64,000 nt of DNA from Halalkalibacterium ligniniphilum (lineage in GTDB: Bacteria; Bacillota; Bacilli; Bacillales; Bacillaceae_D): NCBI RefSeq assembly GCF_000334155.1, contig NZ_ANNK01000076.1, positions 26,170 through 90,169 on the forward strand. The letters are read 5' to 3'. Numbering within the stretch: position 1 is the stretch's first letter; each line of letters opens with the position of its first letter. The translations under genes were made by a program, and so were the position numbers. Below the pieces are notes generated by a model that searched no databases, was not told the DNA's origin, and worked only from the letters and a program-made list of their open reading frames with translations. Shown piece after piece: positions 61,184 to 64,000 of the stretch.

Positions 61184-61517
61184 ACATGTAGGAAGAGCAA
61201 TTGCTGATGATGGCTTGATGAAGGATATATTCTAATTTGCTGAAGCAGTAGTAATGAAAAATTTTTTAAAAAAGCTTCTTTGACAAAAATTGTTTCCGCC
61301 TAAGACTAAGACGCCAGAGTAAACATATAATTTGATGAAAGGGCATAAACATAAGGATAGGATAAAGAAGGAAGTTCGGTTAAAAAAACAGGAATAGATC
61401 GAGGGGAATGACGATATTAGTAGAAATGAGCCATTGTTTTTCATTTATCCATATTCACTTCTGAAAGGATGTAGAAATTTTCATCCCTTATGGTTATTTA
61501 CGTGAGGAGGAGGAGCA
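61184..61517 (+). other. Non-coding region upstream of spoVM
   Basis: About 330 bases with no plausible gene. It holds a TTGACA at 61280 without a good -10 partner at the right distance, and a candidate SigE promoter at 61323-61351. Nothing resembling thiN remains here. Confidence 0.5.
61323..61351 (+). promoter_or_regulatory. Weak candidate SigE promoter of spoVM
   Basis: ACATATA (61323-61329) and CATAAACA (61344-61351) are separated by 14 bases, the spacing of SigE promoters, with 5/7 and 6/8 matches. B. subtilis spoVM is SigE-dependent. The leader would be about 160 bases. Confidence 0.3.
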
Positions 61518-61598
61518 ATGAAATTTTATACGATTAAGCTACCAAAATTTCTAGGTGGATTCGTTCGAGCAGTGCTCAATTCATTTAAAAAGGGGTAA
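61518..61598 (+). CDS. spoVM: Stage V sporulation protein M (SpoVM)
   Basis: A 26-residue amphipathic helical peptide, the same length as B. subtilis SpoVM. It begins MKFYTIKLPKFLGGFVRA and ends in SFKKG. ATG 61518 is preceded by GAGGAGGAG. SpoVM recognises the positive curvature of the forespore membrane, recruits SpoIVA and inhibits FtsH. The conserved Pro9 that sets its shape is present. Location upstream of rpmB matches other Bacillaceae. Confidence 0.97.
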   Translation: MKFYTIKLPKFLGGFVRAVLNSFKKG

Positions 61599-61601
61599 CC
61601 A

Positions 61602-61633
61602 AAAAAAGCACCGTATCGACACGGTGCTTTTTT
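61602..61633. terminator. Terminator after spoVM (bidirectional)
   Basis: AAAAAAGCACCGT pairs with ACGGTGCTTTTTT around ATCGAC; the symmetric A and T runs let it work in both directions. Confidence 0.92.
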
Positions 61634-61694
61634 GGCTATACTTCTTTAAAAAGAAATGGGTAAGCAATCGGGAGCTAGTCATCATGAAAAGACA

Positions 61695-61723
61695 GAAAAA
61701 AACACCCCATAAATGAGGTGTTT
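61695..61723 (-). terminator. Intrinsic terminator after rpmB
   Basis: On the minus strand AACACCTCAT pairs with ATGGGGTGTT (one mismatch) and is followed by a run of T. Confidence 0.85.
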
Positions 61724-61730
61724 GTGTTCA

Positions 61731-61919
61731 TTATACGCGTTCAACTTTACCTGACTTTAATGCGCGAGCAGAAACGTACACGCGCTTAGGCTTACCGTCA
61801 ACTAGAATGCGAACCTTTTGTACGTTTGCACCCCAACGGCGCTTTGTTTTATTCATCGCGTGAGAACGTTGGTTACCAGTTCTTGCTTTTCTTCCAGTAA
61901 TGTAACATTTACGTGCCAT
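61731..61919 (-). CDS. rpmB: 50S ribosomal protein L28
   Basis: 62 residues, a normal L28 length. ATG 61919 follows TAAGGAGGTGC; the frame extends further upstream but that part is not L28-like. Signature [21 protein letters not shown] and [15 protein letters not shown]. It is transcribed against its neighbours with its own promoter and terminator, as in B. subtilis. It lacks the Cys4 zinc motif of the alternative L28 type; only Cys5 is present. Confidence 0.97.
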   Translation of the reverse strand: MARKCYITGRKARTGNQRSHAMNKTKRRWGANVQKVRILVDGKPKRVYVSARALKSGKVERV

Positions 61920-61981
61920 GACCTGCACCTCCTTATACCGATACAATGAATACTCGTATTCATCCAAAATCATACTTGAAT

Positions 61982-62010
61982 ATAGTAGCATAGGGGGTTC
62001 AGAAAAGCAA
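61982..62010 (-). promoter_or_regulatory. SigA promoter of rpmB
   Basis: On the minus strand TTGCTT (62010-62005) and TACTAT (61987-61982) are 17 bases apart, about 60 bases upstream of the rpmB start. Confidence 0.65.
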
Positions 62011-62337
62011 TAGCTTCGCCAAAAGTTTATCAAGTAAACTACCTTGACATGTACGCTAATCATTGATGATTGTAACAGTTGCTTCCTGTTCATATTGTGA
62101 ACCTAAGAGATTTTACTTATATAAATTGCTAGCAAAAAGCGTGAGAAAATGGAGCATAACAGGGCTGTGTTATTCCTTGCTTTTGAAAACGACTTTTAAA
62201 TTCTCGGATAGTATAGTAAAATGTCGATCATAACAGGTGTCTTGATTTCGTCAGGCCTCTATGAGGTTCAAATAGGATAGATGACGAAGGAATATGACAT
62301 ATATGAAGTTGGTACTTCAATGAAGGAGGATGTCTGC
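62011..62337. other. Non-coding region between rpmB promoter and yloU
   Basis: About 330 bases with no credible gene. A small inverted repeat (AGTTTA...TAAACT) lies at about 62024-62040. The yloU promoter should be here but I find no box pair that I would defend; TATAGT at about 62212 lacks a -35 at 16-18 bases. Confidence 0.4.
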
Positions 62338-62700
62338 ATGTCAATTGAAATGAAAACACAGCTTGGAACAGTCGATGTATCAAAGGAAGTGGTCGCAACC
62401 ATTGCTGGCGGCGCTGCTGTAGATTGTTACGGAATCGTAGGAATGGCCTCACAAAAACAAATCAAAGACGGTCTATCTGAGCTTCTGGGACGTGAAAACT
62501 TCCGTCGCGGTGTTGTCATTCGCGAAGAAGAAGAACAAATTCACATTGATATGTACATCATTGTTAGCTACGGAACGAAAATTTCAGAAGTCGCATACAA
62601 CGTGCAAACAAAAGTGAAATACCAGCTAGAATCAATGTTAGGGCTTGATGTTGACTCGGTGAACATTTTTGTTCAAGGGGTGCGGGTCGCAAACCCTTAA
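62338..62700 (+). CDS. yloU: Asp23/Gls24 (DUF322) family protein YloU
   Basis: 120 residues from ATG 62338, 8 bases after AAGGAGGA; in-frame starts upstream give a non-conserved extension. Family motifs: TQLGTVDVSKEVVATIAGGAAVDC, GIVGMASQ and VQTKVKYQLESMLGLDVDSVNIFVQGVR. Asp23 proteins are membrane-associated or envelope-stress proteins, and the role of YloU is undefined. It is followed by yloV with a 22-base gap, a conserved pair. Confidence 0.93.
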   Translation: MSIEMKTQLGTVDVSKEVVATIAGGAAVDCYGIVGMASQKQIKDGLSELLGRENFRRGVVIREEEEQIHIDMYIIVSYGTKISEVAYNVQTKVKYQLESMLGLDVDSVNIFVQGVRVANP

Positions 62701-62722
62701 GACGTGTTAGGAGGAACCATTT

Positions 62723-64000
62723 GTGTCAGTACTTGCAATTGAAGGACAAAAGCTCGCCCATCTTTTTATTGAAGGGGCTGCTCATTTATCAAGACATGTG
62801 AAAGTCGTGGATTCGTTGAATGTTTTTCCAGTTCCCGATGGGGATACAGGAACAAATATGAATTTGACGATTACTTCTGGAGTCAAAGAGGTGAGACAGA
62901 ATCCTCATCATGATGCAGGCAAGGTCGCTGGAGCGTTCGCCAAAGGCTTATTAATGGGGGCAAGAGGAAATTCTGGTGTTATTCTTTCCCAGCTGTTTCG
63001 TGGCTTCTCGAAGAGTGTAGAAGGAAAAAAAGAAATCTCCGCAACGATGTTTGCGGCCGCTCTTGAGAAGGGAGTTGAAACGGCTTACAAAGCGGTAATG
63101 AAACCGGTAGAGGGAACGATTTTAACGGTTGCGAAAGACAGTGCAAAAGCCGCAGTCAAATCCTCGAAAAGAAATCAGGATTTAATTCTCGTGATGGAAG
63201 ACGTATTAAGGGAAGCGAAAGCCTCATTAAAGCGAACACCAGACCTTTTGCCTGTATTAAAGGAAGTTGGGGTCGTGGATTCTGGCGGTCAAGGGCTTGT
63301 CTATATTTACGAAGGATTTCTGGCGATTTTGAAAGGAGAAGAGCTTTCAGAATCGTTACCAGAACAACCGTCCATGCATGATCTTGTGAAAGTGGAGCAC
63401 CATCAGAATGCACAAAGTCATCTTGCAACGGAAGACATTGAGTTTGGCTATTGTACGGAAGTGATGGTTCGTTTTGAAAAGGACAAGTTAGCAAAAACAC
63501 CATTTCAGGAAGAAGCCTTTCGTGAGGAACTTAGTGCATGGGGTGACTCCTTGCTTGTCGTTTCTGACGAAGACCTCTTAAAAGTACATATTCATGCAGA
63601 GCAACCAGGTGAAATCCTTTCAAAGGCGCAACAATATGGGAGCTTAATTAATATTAAGATTGAAAATATGCGTGAACAACACACCCATCTTCTTGAAGAA
63701 ACAAAAGCGATTTATGAGGAAGAAAAACCAAATAAAGTCCGAGAACTCAGTGAGTTTGGCATCGTTACTGTATCAATGGGCGATGGAATTGCAAAGCTAT
63801 TCAAGGGCTTAGGGGCAGGTGTTGTCATCCCTGGTGGACAAACGATGAACCCAAGCACAGAGGACATTCTCAAGGCCATCGATGAAGTGCATGCGAAAAA
63901 CGTCATCGTACTACCGAATAATGGAAATATCATTTTAGCAGCTGAACAGGCGGCAGAGGTAGCAAAGGCAAATGTTATAATCGTCCCATCTAAGACGGTT
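62723..64000 (+). CDS. yloV: DhaL-domain kinase YloV (FakA-like fatty-acid kinase), 3' end cut by the window
   Basis: GTG 62723, 6 bases after TAGGAGG, opens a frame that runs through the end of the window (426 codons; B. subtilis YloV is about 550). The N-terminal DhaL ATP-binding domain is seen in FPVPDGDTGTNMNLT, ARGNSGVILSQLFRG and VDSGGQGLVY. A central domain and the beginning of the C-terminal DegV-partner region (SMGDGIAKLFKGLGAG) follow. FakA homologues phosphorylate fatty acids bound to FakB. Confidence 0.93.
   Translation, partial: MSVLAIEGQKLAHLFIEGAAHLSRHVKVVDSLNVFPVPDGDTGTNMNLTITSGVKEVRQNPHHDAGKVAGAFAKGLLMGARGNSGVILSQLFRGFSKSVEGKKEISATMFAAALEKGVETAYKAVMKPVEGTILTVAKDSAKAAVKSSKRNQDLILVMEDVLREAKASLKRTPDLLPVLKEVGVVDSGGQGLVYIYEGFLAILKGEELSESLPEQPSMHDLVKVEHHQNAQSHLATEDIEFGYCTEVMVRFEKDKLAKTPFQEEAFREELSAWGDSLLVVSDEDLLKVHIHAEQPGEILSKAQQYGSLINIKIENMREQHTHLLEETKAIYEEEKPNKVRELSEFGIVTVSMGDGIAKLFKGLGAGVVIPGGQTMNPSTEDILKAIDEVHAKNVIVLPNNGNIILAAEQAAEVAKANVIIVPSKTV

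Noticed and set aside
61062..61517. A degraded thiN gene between rpe and spoVM
   Set aside because: No frame in this region shows thiamine pyrophosphokinase motifs; the content is structured and non-coding.

Overview
The window is a stretch of chromosome from a low-GC, endospore-forming Firmicute of the family Bacillaceae. Gene order follows the Bacillus subtilis dcw-to-yloV region almost gene for gene (murD-spoVE-murG-murB-divIB ... ftsAZ-spoIIGA-sigE-sigG ... divIVA-ileS ... pyr operon ... yloA-yloV). Sporulation genes (spoVE, spoIIGA, sigE, sigG, ylmC, spoVM) and Bacillus-type regulation (SigH, Spo0A and forespore-type promoters, a T-box, three PyrR attenuators) support this. I cannot name the species from sequence alone.

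Layout. 1-10.2 kb: peptidoglycan precursor and division genes, starting inside murD and ending with ftsA-ftsZ. 10.2-13.6 kb: the sporulation sigma-factor block spoIIGA-sigE-sigG plus ylmC. 13.6-17.5 kb: ylmD-ylmE-sepF-ylmG-ylmH-divIVA. 17.5-22.9 kb: T-box-controlled ileS, a DksA-like gene (ylyA position), lspA and ylyB. 22.9-35.6 kb: the complete pyrimidine operon pyrR-pyrP-pyrB-pyrC-pyrAA-pyrAB-pyrK-pyrD-pyrF-pyrE with three attenuators, ending in an extra methyltransferase gene. 35.7-42.3 kb: an accessory formate/molybdopterin module (YdeP/FdhF-type oxidoreductase, DUF2294 protein and OFA-family transporter on the minus strand; fdhD and moaA on the plus strand), where B. subtilis has its cysteine/sulfate operon. 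42.4-64 kb: rqcH (minus strand), a calcium-type ATPase, yloC, remA, gmk, rpoZ, coaBC, priA, fmt, rsmB, rlmN, prpC, prkC, rsgA, rpe, spoVM, rpmB (minus strand), yloU and the start of yloV.

Most notable observation. The two minus-strand genes of the formate module with long leaders (the oxidoreductase and the transporter) carry the same unusual leader architecture. Each has two tandem hairpins with an identical tip (UAG stem strand, CGNNC loop, CUG stem strand), followed by an intrinsic terminator. The 3' strand of the second hairpin overlaps the 5' arm of the terminator, so the two structures are mutually exclusive. This looks like a paired antitermination or riboswitch system that I cannot assign to a known class.

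Other points. A 35-nt element with 29/35 identity occurs upstream of pyrB and upstream of rsgA. A long three-way-junction inverted repeat lies between rpe and spoVM, where thiN sits in B. subtilis. Peptide deformylase (def) is missing between priA and fmt. No tRNA, rRNA, insertion sequence, CRISPR array or prophage gene was recognised.
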